A model generated the notes under the pieces. That model had not been told where the DNA came from, did not search any database, and worked only from the letters and a program-made list of their open reading frames with translations. Below are positions 1 to 8,460 of a stretch of 54,887 nucleotides of DNA, one piece after another. Origin of the DNA: Candidatus Phytoplasma pruni (GTDB taxonomy: Bacteria; Bacillota_I; Bacilli_A; Acholeplasmatales; Acholeplasmataceae). Where the stretch lies: assembly GCF_013391955.1 (NCBI RefSeq), contig NZ_JABUOH010000051.1, positions 1 to 54,887 of the forward strand, in the 5' to 3' direction. The position numbers were made by a program, and so were the translations under genes. Numbering within the stretch: the first letter of the stretch is position 1; every line of letters begins with the position of its first letter.

Positions 1-74
1 TTATTTTAATAATTATAAAATTATTTTTAAATTATTACATATTTTATATTTAATAATAAAATTATTTATAATAA

Positions 75-2252
75 TTAAATAATATTAGCGAAACGATCGA
101 ATAACAATAAAGCGTCTTTTTGTAAATGATTTTTAATAATAAAATCTAAATTTAAAGGCCAATCATTATATTTGATCGTTAATAAAACACGATATAAGTT
201 GTTTTTTTTAGGAATTAAAGGAATAGAAGGACCTAAAACTTTTATTTTATGATAAACATTGTTTTCTAAAATTTTTTTCAAATTATGAGCGATATTTAAC
301 ACATTGTTAATAAATCTATGAGCTATCATTATTTTACTAACAAAAACAAAAGGCGGATTTTGGGAAGTCTTTCTTTCTTGTAAATTGGTTTTTAAAAAAT
401 AATTGATATTATAATTCACAGCGCTAGTGATAGCGTAATGTTGAGTATCGTAACTTTGTACCATAACTTGTTCTTCTTGAGCGTGTTTAGCCATATGAGT
501 TAATAATTGAAAGGTTTTTTCTGAAGCTTTAAAATGAGGAATATTTAATAAGATATCTGCCATAATAATGCCCACTAAAGAGACATTAGAAAAATTGAAA
601 TTTTTAGCGATAATTTGGGTCCCTAATAAAATATCTATTTTATCTTTTTTAAAATCATTTAATATTTTTTCGTATTTTTTGACATTAGTAATAGTTTCTG
701 AATCCATTCTCACTATTTTGCTATGTGGGAATTTATCTTGTAAAAAATCTTCCACATATTCAATCCCTAAACTAACTTTTTTCATAGCTATTTCTGAGCA
801 AGAAGGACATTTAGGAGTGAATTTTTCACTATATCCACAAAAACTACATTTTAAAACGTTTTTAGAACGGAAAAAAGTTAAACTTTGTTGACATTTAACA
901 CATTTAGGAACATAACTACAAAAACGACATAACACAAAAGGCGAAAAACCTTTCGAATTAATAAATAAAATATTTTTACGCTTATTTTCAATGTTTTGTT
1001 CTAAAGCTTGAGTTAATTCTGTCGATAAAGGCGATAAATTGCCTTTTTTCAATTCTTCCCTCATATCAATCAGTTTCATCGTTTTTGGTTTATCATTTAC
1101 TTTTAAAACTAACAATTCATCTTCTTTCTTTTTAAAACGGTAATAACTTTCTAAAGAAGGGGTCGGGCTGCTTAAAATTAAAGGGATCTTGTGGTAAAGA
1201 CTTCTAATATGAGCCAATTCTTTAGAATCATAATTAGGTATTTTTTCTTTTTCCAATAAAGATTCATCATGTTCTTGGTCGATAATGATAGTGCCTAAAT
1301 TATTAAGAGGCGAAAAAACCGCCATCCTCGTACCAATCACTAAATTAATTTTTTGTTCCTTAATGGCTTGATTTTGTTTGAAATTTTCCAAATGAGTCAT
1401 TTCTCCGTTTAAAACTGAGATCGGTAAATTAGGAAAAAAAGTTTTAATTTGAGCTACCAATTGTTTAATTAAAATAATTTCCGGGACTAAAAGAAGGATT
1501 TGTTTCTGGTTGGCTAAATTCTGTGCTATTAATTTTAAATAAAGGTGCGTCTTATCTAAATCACTGTCATAATATAATAAATAAGTTTGCTGACGAAATA
1601 AATCTATTTTATCAAAAACAGCTTGTTGATGAGAAGTTAACACAATTTCTTTATTAACTAGTTCTTCTGAAACCTTTTTTTTATCCCCTATCAGAGAGGA
1701 TTTTTTTTTACGAACAGTTTTTTTTATCATATTTTCATAAGATAATTCTTTTAAATCATCTTTAGTGATAGTGATAATATCAATGATTTTTTGGTTTTTT
1801 AATTTTTGCAATTCCTTGTTTAAAGATTCTTTTTCGACCTTTAAAAGCCATTTATTTTTCTCTAAATAAGTTTTAATTTCAGAAGGTATCAATTCTTCTT
1901 GAAGAACGATTATTTTTTTAACATAAGGAACTAAAAGGCTTTTCGGGAAAATGGTTCTATAAACAGAAGATTTCAGCGTAAAAGGGATTTTTAAAATTTC
2001 ATCAGCTAATAAAAACATTTCTTCATCGAAAAAAGGTGTTTTATCCAATAATTCAAGAATCGGTTTTTTCGCTAATTTACTAGTGGATTTAATTTTAACA
2101 ATATAACCTAAACGGTGTGTGTTCTGTTTACCAAAAGACACAATCACTCTCATACCTTTTTTCACTAAAGGTTCTAATTCAGTAGGTATAACATAATCAA
2201 AACATTGATTTAACGAAGCACTTTCTACATCTATAATAATTTCCGCAAACAT
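75..2252 (-). CDS. priA: Primosomal protein N' (PriA-like), helicase motifs degenerate
   Basis: 725 residues, normal PriA length. PriA restarts stalled replication forks as a DNA-binding 3'-5' helicase. The eight zinc-binding cysteines (CRFC, CVKC, CSFC, CPSC, about residues 441-485) and general helicase spacing are intact. The ATPase is not: where PriA normally has GVTGSGKT there is YDSDLDKT (about 226-233), Walker B reads DQEHD (about 324), KGHDF of motif V reads KNFNF, and the GRAGR arginine finger of motif VI reads KHAQEE (about 590). I infer a DNA-binding, fork-recognising protein with little or no helicase activity. The start is the ATG at 2252 with AGAGG at 2259-2263. It lies downstream of the nusA operon but is separated from it by a terminator. 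Family assignment is sure; activity is not. Confidence 0.93.
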   Translation of the reverse strand: MFAEIIIDVESASLNQCFDYVIPTELEPLVKKGMRVIVSFGKQNTHRLGYIVKIKSTSKLAKKPILELLDKTPFFDEEMFLLADEILKIPFTLKSSVYRTIFPKSLLVPYVKKIIVLQEELIPSEIKTYLEKNKWLLKVEKESLNKELQKLKNQKIIDIITITKDDLKELSYENMIKKTVRKKKSSLIGDKKKVSEELVNKEIVLTSHQQAVFDKIDLFRQQTYLLYYDSDLDKTHLYLKLIAQNLANQKQILLLVPEIILIKQLVAQIKTFFPNLPISVLNGEMTHLENFKQNQAIKEQKINLVIGTRMAVFSPLNNLGTIIIDQEHDESLLEKEKIPNYDSKELAHIRSLYHKIPLILSSPTPSLESYYRFKKKEDELLVLKVNDKPKTMKLIDMREELKKGNLSPLSTELTQALEQNIENKRKNILFINSKGFSPFVLCRFCSYVPKCVKCQQSLTFFRSKNVLKCSFCGYSEKFTPKCPSCSEIAMKKVSLGIEYVEDFLQDKFPHSKIVRMDSETITNVKKYEKILNDFKKDKIDILLGTQIIAKNFNFSNVSLVGIIMADILLNIPHFKASEKTFQLLTHMAKHAQEEQVMVQSYDTQHYAITSAVNYNINYFLKTNLQERKTSQNPPFVFVSKIMIAHRFINNVLNIAHNLKKILENNVYHKIKVLGPSIPLIPKKNNLYRVLLTIKYNDWPLNLDFIIKNHLQKDALLLFDRFANII

Positions 2253-2258
2253 CCTGAA

Positions 2259-2278
2259 CCTCTTTTATTCTTATTATA
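2259..2278 (-). promoter_or_regulatory. priA -10 box and ribosome binding site
   Basis: On the minus strand TATAAT lies at 2278-2273 and AGAGG at 2263-2259, six bases before the ATG. No convincing -35 is visible because the rbfA terminator occupies the upstream space. If this -10 is real the leader is very short. Confidence 0.4.
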
Positions 2279-2295
2279 TACAGATAATATATAAT

Positions 2296-2330
2296 AAAAA
2301 AAAGATAAATAATAAATATTTATCTTTTTT
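2296..2330 (-). terminator. Terminator of the nusA-infB-rbfA operon
   Basis: Perfect 8-bp inverted repeat (2304-2311 with 2317-2324, loop of 5) flanked by A and T runs. It begins at the rbfA stop codon. Read on the minus strand it ends in a U-tract of about eight. The symmetric runs make it potentially bidirectional. Confidence 0.75.
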
Positions 2331-2673
2331 ATTTATTTATGTCTTCTAAAAGTTTATCAATATGTTTGCCATAAACTAAAGATTGATCATATTTAAAAAT
2401 TAAATTAGGAATTTTTTTAATATTTCTGATTTTTTTAGCCAATTCCATACGAATTTCTTTTTTATGTTCTTCTAAAACTTCAGCCGCTAAAGCCACAGTT
2501 TCTTCGTCATCTTTTAAAAGAGTATAATAAATATTACTAAAGGATAAATCTTTAGTTAAATCAACATCAGTGACATTGATATACCCTATTTGGTCGTTTC
2601 TAACTATTTGATTAATTATAAAAACTATTTCTTTGTGAATTAAATTCGCTGTTCTTTCATTTGTAATACTCAT
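2329..2673 (-). CDS. rbfA: Ribosome-binding factor A
   Basis: 114 residues, the usual size. RbfA is a small KH-type protein that binds the 30S subunit and helps mature the 5' end of 16S rRNA. The sequence has the N-terminal basic helix (about residues 3-25), the DVDLTKDLSFSNIYYTLL strand characteristic of the family (about 36-55) and the C-terminal segment with the IPNLIFKYDQSL motif (about 88-100). It starts five bases after the infB stop, with a ribosome site inside the end of infB, so it is translationally coupled as last gene of the operon. A strong hairpin follows immediately. Confidence 0.95.
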   Translation of the reverse strand: MSITNERTANLIHKEIVFIINQIVRNDQIGYINVTDVDLTKDLSFSNIYYTLLKDDEETVALAAEVLEEHKKEIRMELAKKIRNIKKIPNLIFKYDQSLVYGKHIDKLLEDINK

Positions 2674-2678
2674 ATTAT

Positions 2679-4484
2679 TTACACTACTTTCTCCATTTTA
2701 GAGGATTCTATTATATCATCAACTTGAAAAGTGTTGAAATTATCTAAAACAATACCACATTCATGACCTTGTTTGGCACTATTGATATTATTTTTTAAAT
2801 GTTTTAAAGAAGTTATTTTACCTTCGTAAATCACTTCTTTATTACGGATTACTTTCGCTAAAGAATTGTTAAAAACGGTTCCACTAGTAACATAACAACC
2901 TGCTACATGGCCGATAGAACTAATATAAAATATTTTTCTAACTTCAGCTTGGCCCATCATTTTTTCTTCAAAAACAGGTTTGATTAATTTTTTCAAATCA
3001 ATTTCAATATCTTCCATCATTTTATAAAGAATTTGATAAGTTTTAATTTCTACTTTAGAATCTTGCGCAAACTTAAGCAAATCATTATTTAAAGGAGTGT
3101 TGAAATTAATCAATAAAGCTTCAAAAGTTTTGGCTAAATTGATATCATTAATAGTTACCATTCCTACAGAAGTTTTAATGAAATTAATTTTCACTTCTTC
3201 GGTAGACATTTGCCCTAAAGCTTTTTGAATCGCTTCAATACTTCCTTGTGTATCAGTTTTTAAAATGATGTTTAAAGTTTTAGTTTCGTTTTCGTCTTCT
3301 AATTCAAAAACATTATCATTATAAGCTGCTGTTTCGTCTAAAAGAGCGTATTTTTTTTCTTTCGCTAAATGTTGCCTTTCATCTGCCATACGTTTTGCGA
3401 CTTTTTCATTCTGAACTACCATAAAATGATCGCCAGCTTGAGGAACTTGTTTTAAACCCGAAACTACTACTGGTTGCGAAGGTACCGCTTGTTTAAAACT
3501 TTTCTTTAAATCATCTTCTATAGAACGTATTTTACCATAAGTTTCCCCGACAACAACCACATCACCGATTTTTAAAATTCCGTTAGTGAGAATTAAAGTA
3601 GCTAAAGGACCTTTATTTTTCACTAAACTAGCTTCTAAGACAGTTCCTTCGGCTTTTTTAGTTAAATCAGTTTGAATGTTTTTAATATCACTCATTAATA
3701 AAATCATTTCTAATAAGTTGTTTAAACCTTGTTTTTTAAGAGCCGACATTTCAATATAAGGAGTATTTCCGCCCCATTCTTCAGGTAATAAACCATAATT
3801 AGATAATTCGGTCATAATGTTTTCTTTTTTATTGTTCAATTTATCGATTTTATTAATAACAACAATAATATCTACATTAGCCGCTTTAGCATGTTCTACG
3901 GATTCAATAGTTTGCGGTTTTACTCCGTCATCGCAAGCTACCACTAAAACACAAATATCAGTTACTTTAGCCCCTCTAGAACGCATTTGTGAAAAAGCTT
4001 CATGACCTGGACTGTCGATAAAAGTTATTTTATTATCATTATAACTAATTTCGTAAGCACCAATATGTTGAGTAATCCCCCCAAATTCTTGGTCTACTAC
4101 ACGAGTTTGTCTGATAGAATCTAATAAAGTTGTTTTACCGTGGTCCACATGACCCATAATAGTCACAATAGGAGCTCTTTTGGTCAATTTAGCGTTCTCT
4201 TTTTTGGCTTTACCTTTTTTTTGATCTGGATCAGCTTGAGGAGAATAAATGATTTTAAGGTTTAATTCTAATCCCAAAAGTTCAATAGTTTCGCGATCTA
4301 AGGTTTGATTAATATTAGTTTTAACACCCATTTGTAATATTTTTTTAATTAAAAAAATATTAGAAACTTGTAAGTGTTTAGCTAAATCTTGAACTGTGTG
4401 TTTAGGATTGAAAACATAACTTGTTACTCCAATAGTTTCGTTATCAGTCGCTTTTTCTTCTTTTGGATTTTTTTCTAAATTCAT
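2679..4484 (-). CDS. infB: Translation initiation factor IF-2
   Basis: 601 residues. IF-2 is the GTPase that brings fMet-tRNA to the 30S subunit and drives subunit joining. Visible are a short IF2_N helix pair (about residues 25-75), G1 GHVDHGKTT (about 110-118), G3 DSPGHEAF, G4 NKIDK, and the beta-barrel and C-terminal tRNA-binding domains (to 601). The long variable N-terminal region of E. coli or Bacillus IF-2 is missing, as in other reduced Mollicutes. It lies 40 bases after ylxR and 5 before rbfA in the conserved operon; ylxQ, which sits between ylxR and infB in Bacillus, is absent. Confidence 0.97.
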   Translation of the reverse strand: MNLEKNPKEEKATDNETIGVTSYVFNPKHTVQDLAKHLQVSNIFLIKKILQMGVKTNINQTLDRETIELLGLELNLKIIYSPQADPDQKKGKAKKENAKLTKRAPIVTIMGHVDHGKTTLLDSIRQTRVVDQEFGGITQHIGAYEISYNDNKITFIDSPGHEAFSQMRSRGAKVTDICVLVVACDDGVKPQTIESVEHAKAANVDIIVVINKIDKLNNKKENIMTELSNYGLLPEEWGGNTPYIEMSALKKQGLNNLLEMILLMSDIKNIQTDLTKKAEGTVLEASLVKNKGPLATLILTNGILKIGDVVVVGETYGKIRSIEDDLKKSFKQAVPSQPVVVSGLKQVPQAGDHFMVVQNEKVAKRMADERQHLAKEKKYALLDETAAYNDNVFELEDENETKTLNIILKTDTQGSIEAIQKALGQMSTEEVKINFIKTSVGMVTINDINLAKTFEALLINFNTPLNNDLLKFAQDSKVEIKTYQILYKMMEDIEIDLKKLIKPVFEEKMMGQAEVRKIFYISSIGHVAGCYVTSGTVFNNSLAKVIRNKEVIYEGKITSLKHLKNNINSAKQGHECGIVLDNFNTFQVDDIIESSKMEKVV

Positions 4485-4524
4485 ATTTTTCTGTTCTCCT
4501 TTGAATAGTATTTTTCTTCTCTTA

Positions 4525-4797
4525 TCAATTTAACAAATCCCAAAGTTGTTTATAAATCTTTTCATCAACAAAAGATTTTAATTTTTTGTCTAAAAGTTTT
4601 TTTTGTTGAATTAACAAAAGATTTTCATTATTTAAAATAAAATAAGCACCTCTTCCGGGTAGTTTTTGTTCCAAATCAAGAGAAATAACGCCTCGGTTGG
4701 AAATCGCTACACGAATCAACTCTTTTTTGGGTCTTTTTTGACGACTAGCGATACAAGTTCTTAAAATATCTTTGGGTAAGAATGCTTTTTTCACCAT
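4525..4797 (-). CDS. ylxR: YlxR (RnpM) family RNA-binding protein
   Basis: 90 residues of the DUF448 family. Signature elements are RTCIASRQKRPKKELIRV near the N-terminus (about residues 13-30) and PGRGAYF (about 47-53). In Bacillus YlxR/RnpM binds RNase P RNA and modulates its activity; I infer the same here by family and position. It starts 10 bases after the nusA stop, so the pair is coupled. Very basic, soluble, no membrane segment. Confidence 0.92.
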   Translation of the reverse strand: MVKKAFLPKDILRTCIASRQKRPKKELIRVAISNRGVISLDLEQKLPGRGAYFILNNENLLLIQQKKLLDKKLKSFVDEKIYKQLWDLLN

Positions 4798-4807
4798 AAC
4801 GATTAAA

Positions 4808-5875
4808 TCATTCTACTTCTTCTTGTTGGGATAAGGTTTGAATGTTAATGTTCCATTTAGTCACTTGAGCAGCTAATTTAACGTTTTTACCTAATTTACC
4901 AATTACTAAAGAGACTTGATCATCAGCCACCACAACAGACGCTGTTTTATTTTTTTCGTTAATAGCGGTAATTTTAAGAATTTGAGCTGGTTGAAGAGAG
5001 TTGGTTATCAATTCTATCGGATCGGAACTCCATTGAAATAAATCAATTTTTTCACCCTTTAAAATGCTAACAACACTTTTAATTCTGCTTCCGCCCTCAC
5101 CGATACAAGAACCAATAGGGTCTACTTTAGGATCAGTAGAAATTAAACCTATTTTAATTCTGTCTGAGGGTATACGCGCTATTCCCATAATTTTAATGAT
5201 GCCTTCTTGCACTTCTGGAACAAATTCTTTTAATAATTCAACAACAAAATTAACATGAACTCTACTAACAAAAATTTTAGGCATTTTAGTAGTATTTTGA
5301 ACTTCTGCGACAAAAACTAAAATTCTTTCGCCAATATGAAAATTATCATTAAGAAGGGTTTCTTTTTTAGATAATAAAGTATTGATTTCTTTTTCTAATT
5401 CTAAAGTGTAGAAATGATCATTTTCAGCTATTACTTTACCGCTGATCAATTTGTTTTCATAATTTTTAAAAAAATTATAAATGGTCTCTCTTTTTTGTTT
5501 GATCAATTCTTCGTTAAATTTATTTTTAAAATCTTTACTAGCATAAAAATTAAAATCTTTCGGATCAACTTCAATTTCGATAATATCTCCTACTTGTGCG
5601 TCTTCTTTTAATTTTTGCGCCTCCTCTAAATCAAGGCAACTATATTCGTTAGCGTTTGGCGTTTCTTCGTCGTTATGATCAATTACTAAATATTGTTTAT
5701 ATAAGAAAATTTCATCATATTCTGGATTAATTTCTGTACGACAACTTTTAACTTGATAATTTTTTTTACAACCAGAAACTAAACCTTTTTCAAAAGATTG
5801 AATAGTCTGTTCACGAGTCAGTTCGTATTCTTGCGATAATTGATCTATATTGTTTAAAAATTCTTTATTTTTCAA
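4808..5875 (-). CDS. nusA: Transcription termination/antitermination factor NusA (TTG start)
   Basis: 355 residues from the TTG at 5875. NusA binds RNA polymerase and nascent RNA, promoting pausing and termination. Domains are the N-terminal RNAP-binding domain (1-about 125), S1 (about 130-200) and two KH domains with GSCIGEGGSRIKSV (about 255-268) and VIGKLGKNVKLAAQ (about 320-333). The frame is open back to an ATG at 5953, but that adds 26 atypical residues. The TTG has a near-perfect AGGAGGG at 5882-5888, six bases upstream, and gives the normal family N-terminus (KNKEFLNNIDQLS), so I chose it. First gene of nusA-ylxR-infB-rbfA; rimP, usual upstream neighbour, is absent. Confidence 0.93.
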   Translation of the reverse strand: MKNKEFLNNIDQLSQEYELTREQTIQSFEKGLVSGCKKNYQVKSCRTEINPEYDEIFLYKQYLVIDHNDEETPNANEYSCLDLEEAQKLKEDAQVGDIIEIEVDPKDFNFYASKDFKNKFNEELIKQKRETIYNFFKNYENKLISGKVIAENDHFYTLELEKEINTLLSKKETLLNDNFHIGERILVFVAEVQNTTKMPKIFVSRVHVNFVVELLKEFVPEVQEGIIKIMGIARIPSDRIKIGLISTDPKVDPIGSCIGEGGSRIKSVVSILKGEKIDLFQWSSDPIELITNSLQPAQILKITAINEKNKTASVVVADDQVSLVIGKLGKNVKLAAQVTKWNINIQTLSQQEEVE

Positions 5876-6118
5876 AAAAAACCCTCCTTTTCTGAAATCT
5901 TTTCCTTTGTAAATGGGAATAAAATTAAAAAAGTGATTATATAAAATAACCACCTAACAAGAAATATTATATATAATCTAAATTAACAATTTATTACTAA
6001 TTATAGTGTATCATTTATTATATTAAAAAAACATAAAAAAATGCATTATTTATCAAAAATAAATCATTTACTCGGCCGAACCTTCAATAAAAGCACTTTT
6101 TGTTGTCTTTTTTTGTTA

Positions 6119-6205
6119 TGGTGTGGATAATGAGATTCGAACTCACACGAGAAAATTTCTCACATGTCCCTCAAACATGCGCGTATACCATTCCGCCATA
6201 TCCAC
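6119..6205 (-). tRNA. tRNA-Leu (anticodon GAG)
   Basis: 87 nt on the minus strand. The acceptor stem GTGGATA/TATCCAC pairs perfectly, with discriminator A and an encoded CCA (6122-6119). The anticodon arm is CATGT-TTGAGGG-ACATG, anticodon GAG. The long variable arm (GAGAA/TTCTC) is typical of a class II tRNA, and the T arm contains TTCGAAT. It lies between the fakA-like gene and nusA, all read in the same direction. Confidence 0.96.
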
Positions 6206-6207
6206 AC

Positions 6208-6238
6208 AAAAAAATAATAAAAATTAATTTATTATTTT
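6208..6238 (-). terminator. AT-only hairpin after the fakA-like gene
   Basis: A perfect inverted repeat of A/T only (6208-6220 with 6226-6238) follows the fakA-like stop and lies just before the tRNA-Leu gene. With no G/C pairs it may terminate weakly and allow read-through into the tRNA. Confidence 0.4.
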
Positions 6239-7936
6239 TTATTCTAAAATAAACATATAAGGACGCATTGTATCGTCATTTTCTATTTTTTCAACTTCTA
6301 AAAAAGGATATTTATCTGATAAAAAACCTTCTATTTGGTCTAAATGTTCTTGAGAAACTTTTTTATAATCATAAAAAATAGTTAAAAATTTATTGTCTGA
6401 ATTAACCATTTTTTCTAATAAATATTGTGTTAATGCGTTTAATTCTAAATGATTATAAAGAATTTTTTCTTCTAAAATGGCTAAATAATTATCTTTATTA
6501 TTTTTTAAAGATTCTAATATTTCCGCAAAATGTTCTTCATTAATATTTAATGAATCTGTAGGAAATTGATTAGCTTTTTTTAAATGAACTACTTCACCAA
6601 TTTTATTTTCTTTAATGTTTTGTTGCATATTCGCTAAATTATCTTGTAAAGAAGCCGTTTCATCAAAAGATAAAAGTGCGCTATAACTTTCAGCTATATT
6701 TTTGGTTTCTACTAAATTCACCTTTAAATCAGGGTAAGCTTTTAAAGCTTTTTGTGCCGCTAATTTATTCTCCTCACCGTTAGTTAAAACGATAACATGA
6801 GAAGGTTTTAATTGTTTAAAAATTTTGCTAAATTCTTTTGAAGAAACTGTTTTATTAGATTTATCGGATTTATCAATGATATAATTAACGTTCATATCTG
6901 CAAAAATATTTTTGATTTCTTCATTAGAAACCACCGATATTAACGAATAGCTTAATTGAGAAGAATTATCGGCGTTTTTTTGTTTCACGACGTTTTCGTT
7001 TTGTTCTTTCATGTTATCAACTTTACATCTTTTTAAAGTTCCGTACTGTAATAAATTAGTTAAAACATCGCCAGGCATATTAGTATGAATATGTATTTTA
7101 ACTAAATTATTATTTTCTAATAAAATCAAAGAATCACCAATTTCTAATAATTCTTTTCTTTTATTTTCTAAATTAAAACCACTTTCAGGTCTTAATTGTA
7201 CGATATATTCAGTACAATACATGTATTTTAGATTTTCTTCTACGACATGTTCGATATTATCAAAAGAATGAGCGCCTTCGTTGAATGCATCGTCTGTTTC
7301 TAACATTAATTCATCATTTTCTAAGACATTTAACATACCTTCTAAAATGCAAACAAAACCCGCTCCGCCACTATCAACAACATTAAATTTTTTCAAAACA
7401 GGCAGTAAATCCGTTGTTTTATTTAAAGAAATTTTAGCGTGTTTAATCATATATTTTAAAACATCTTTTAAAGTCTTAAAACTCTTTTTCTTATGAGTTG
7501 CTTCGATAGATTCGCGTAAAACAGTTAAAATAGTGCCTTCTACGGGTTCCATAACCGCTTCATAAGCTTTTTTATAACCATTCACAAAAGAGTCGATAAA
7601 TTGAGGAATATCAATCGTATCTGTTTGAAAAACGTTAATTTGTTCAGCAATTCCTGAAAAAAACTGAGATAAAATAACTCCCGAATTTCCTTTAGAACTA
7701 ATTAATAAAGCATCAGATAAAACTTTAGACGTTTTCACGATAGACGGATCGTCAACAAGTTTTAGTTTTTCTATTCCTTCTACCATAGTCATTTGCATAT
7801 TAGTCCCTGTATCTCCATCTGGAACAGGAAAAACATTTAAATTGTTTATTTTTTGATAATTATTTTTTAAATTAATAGTGCCATTAATTACCATTTTTTT
7901 AAATAAAATACCATCTATAATTTTGTGATCTGTCAT
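6239..7936 (-). CDS. fakA: DAK2/YloV-type fatty acid kinase subunit (FakA-like)
   Basis: 565 residues, close to Bacillus YloV. FakA phosphorylates fatty acids bound to a FakB (DegV) partner, feeding exogenous fatty acids to phospholipid synthesis. The N-terminal DhaL/DAK2 kinase domain shows FPVPDGDTGTNM (about 36-47, Mg2+-ATP aspartates), SKGNSGVILSQ (about 86-96) and VVDSGGAGF (about 190), followed by the middle and C-terminal YloV domains. No FakB gene is in the window. Start ATG 7936 is preceded by AAAAAAGGAT. The GARGNSG motif is altered to SSKGNSG, a conservative change. Confidence 0.9.
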   Translation of the reverse strand: MTDHKIIDGILFKKMVINGTINLKNNYQKINNLNVFPVPDGDTGTNMQMTMVEGIEKLKLVDDPSIVKTSKVLSDALLISSKGNSGVILSQFFSGIAEQINVFQTDTIDIPQFIDSFVNGYKKAYEAVMEPVEGTILTVLRESIEATHKKKSFKTLKDVLKYMIKHAKISLNKTTDLLPVLKKFNVVDSGGAGFVCILEGMLNVLENDELMLETDDAFNEGAHSFDNIEHVVEENLKYMYCTEYIVQLRPESGFNLENKRKELLEIGDSLILLENNNLVKIHIHTNMPGDVLTNLLQYGTLKRCKVDNMKEQNENVVKQKNADNSSQLSYSLISVVSNEEIKNIFADMNVNYIIDKSDKSNKTVSSKEFSKIFKQLKPSHVIVLTNGEENKLAAQKALKAYPDLKVNLVETKNIAESYSALLSFDETASLQDNLANMQQNIKENKIGEVVHLKKANQFPTDSLNINEEHFAEILESLKNNKDNYLAILEEKILYNHLELNALTQYLLEKMVNSDNKFLTIFYDYKKVSQEHLDQIEGFLSDKYPFLEVEKIENDDTMRPYMFILE

Positions 7937-8414
7937 TATTTTTTAATCCTTTTTTATAATTAATATGTTTATTAGTAATAATAATTAGTTTTGGTTTTAA
8001 ATTTATAAAATGTTTTTTATGATTCGTTGATCTATAATATTTATAGAAAAATTTTGGCAATGATTATAGTTAATAGTTTTATAATCCATACCTGTGTAAT
8101 TCTTATAAATTATAAAATATTTTTTAAAATATATTTAAAAAATAATGAAAAAACCCCTTTTAATTATAACATAATTAAAATGGGAACTCATTATTTATCT
8201 CTTGGTATTGGTCTTTTTTCAAGCAAAATTGATGAAAATATTTTTTAGATATTTCTTTAAACTGTATTTTTGTTGTTTTTTAGGTTCTTTTGGTCTTTAA
8301 TGATAAAAATGGTTAATGATGAATTTTGAAAGTTTTAAAGCGAAAGAAAAGCCTAAAAAACCTTATTGAATAATAGATAAATCTTAATTTCTGGCAAAAA
8401 GTCCTTTTTACTAT
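7937..8414. other. Intergenic region without a convincing gene
   Basis: About 480 bases between the fakA-like start and the ftsH end. It holds a perfect 10-bp inverted repeat around AAC (8157-8179), which could be a weak terminator or operator. A 73-codon plus-strand frame (8027-8248) has a TTG start and no ribosome site, so I do not call it. No tRNA or conserved RNA is recognised. Confidence 0.5.
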
Positions 8415-8460
8415 TTTACTATAATGAAAAAACGGTTATCAGTTATTTCATTATAGTAAA
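8415..8460 (-). terminator. 15-bp hairpin overlapping the ftsH stop
   Basis: Perfect 15-bp inverted repeat (8415-8429 with 8446-8460, 16-nt loop). The right arm contains the last three codons and stop of ftsH. No U-run follows on the minus strand, so it may act as a 3'-end stabilising or processing hairpin rather than a classical terminator. Confidence 0.5.

Noticed and set aside
5876-5953. NusA start at 5953
   Set aside because: Adds 26 residues absent from the family; the TTG at 5875 has a near-perfect ribosome site.
8027-8248. 73-codon plus-strand frame
   Set aside because: TTG start, no ribosome site, no recognisable features, biased A/T composition of an intergenic gap.
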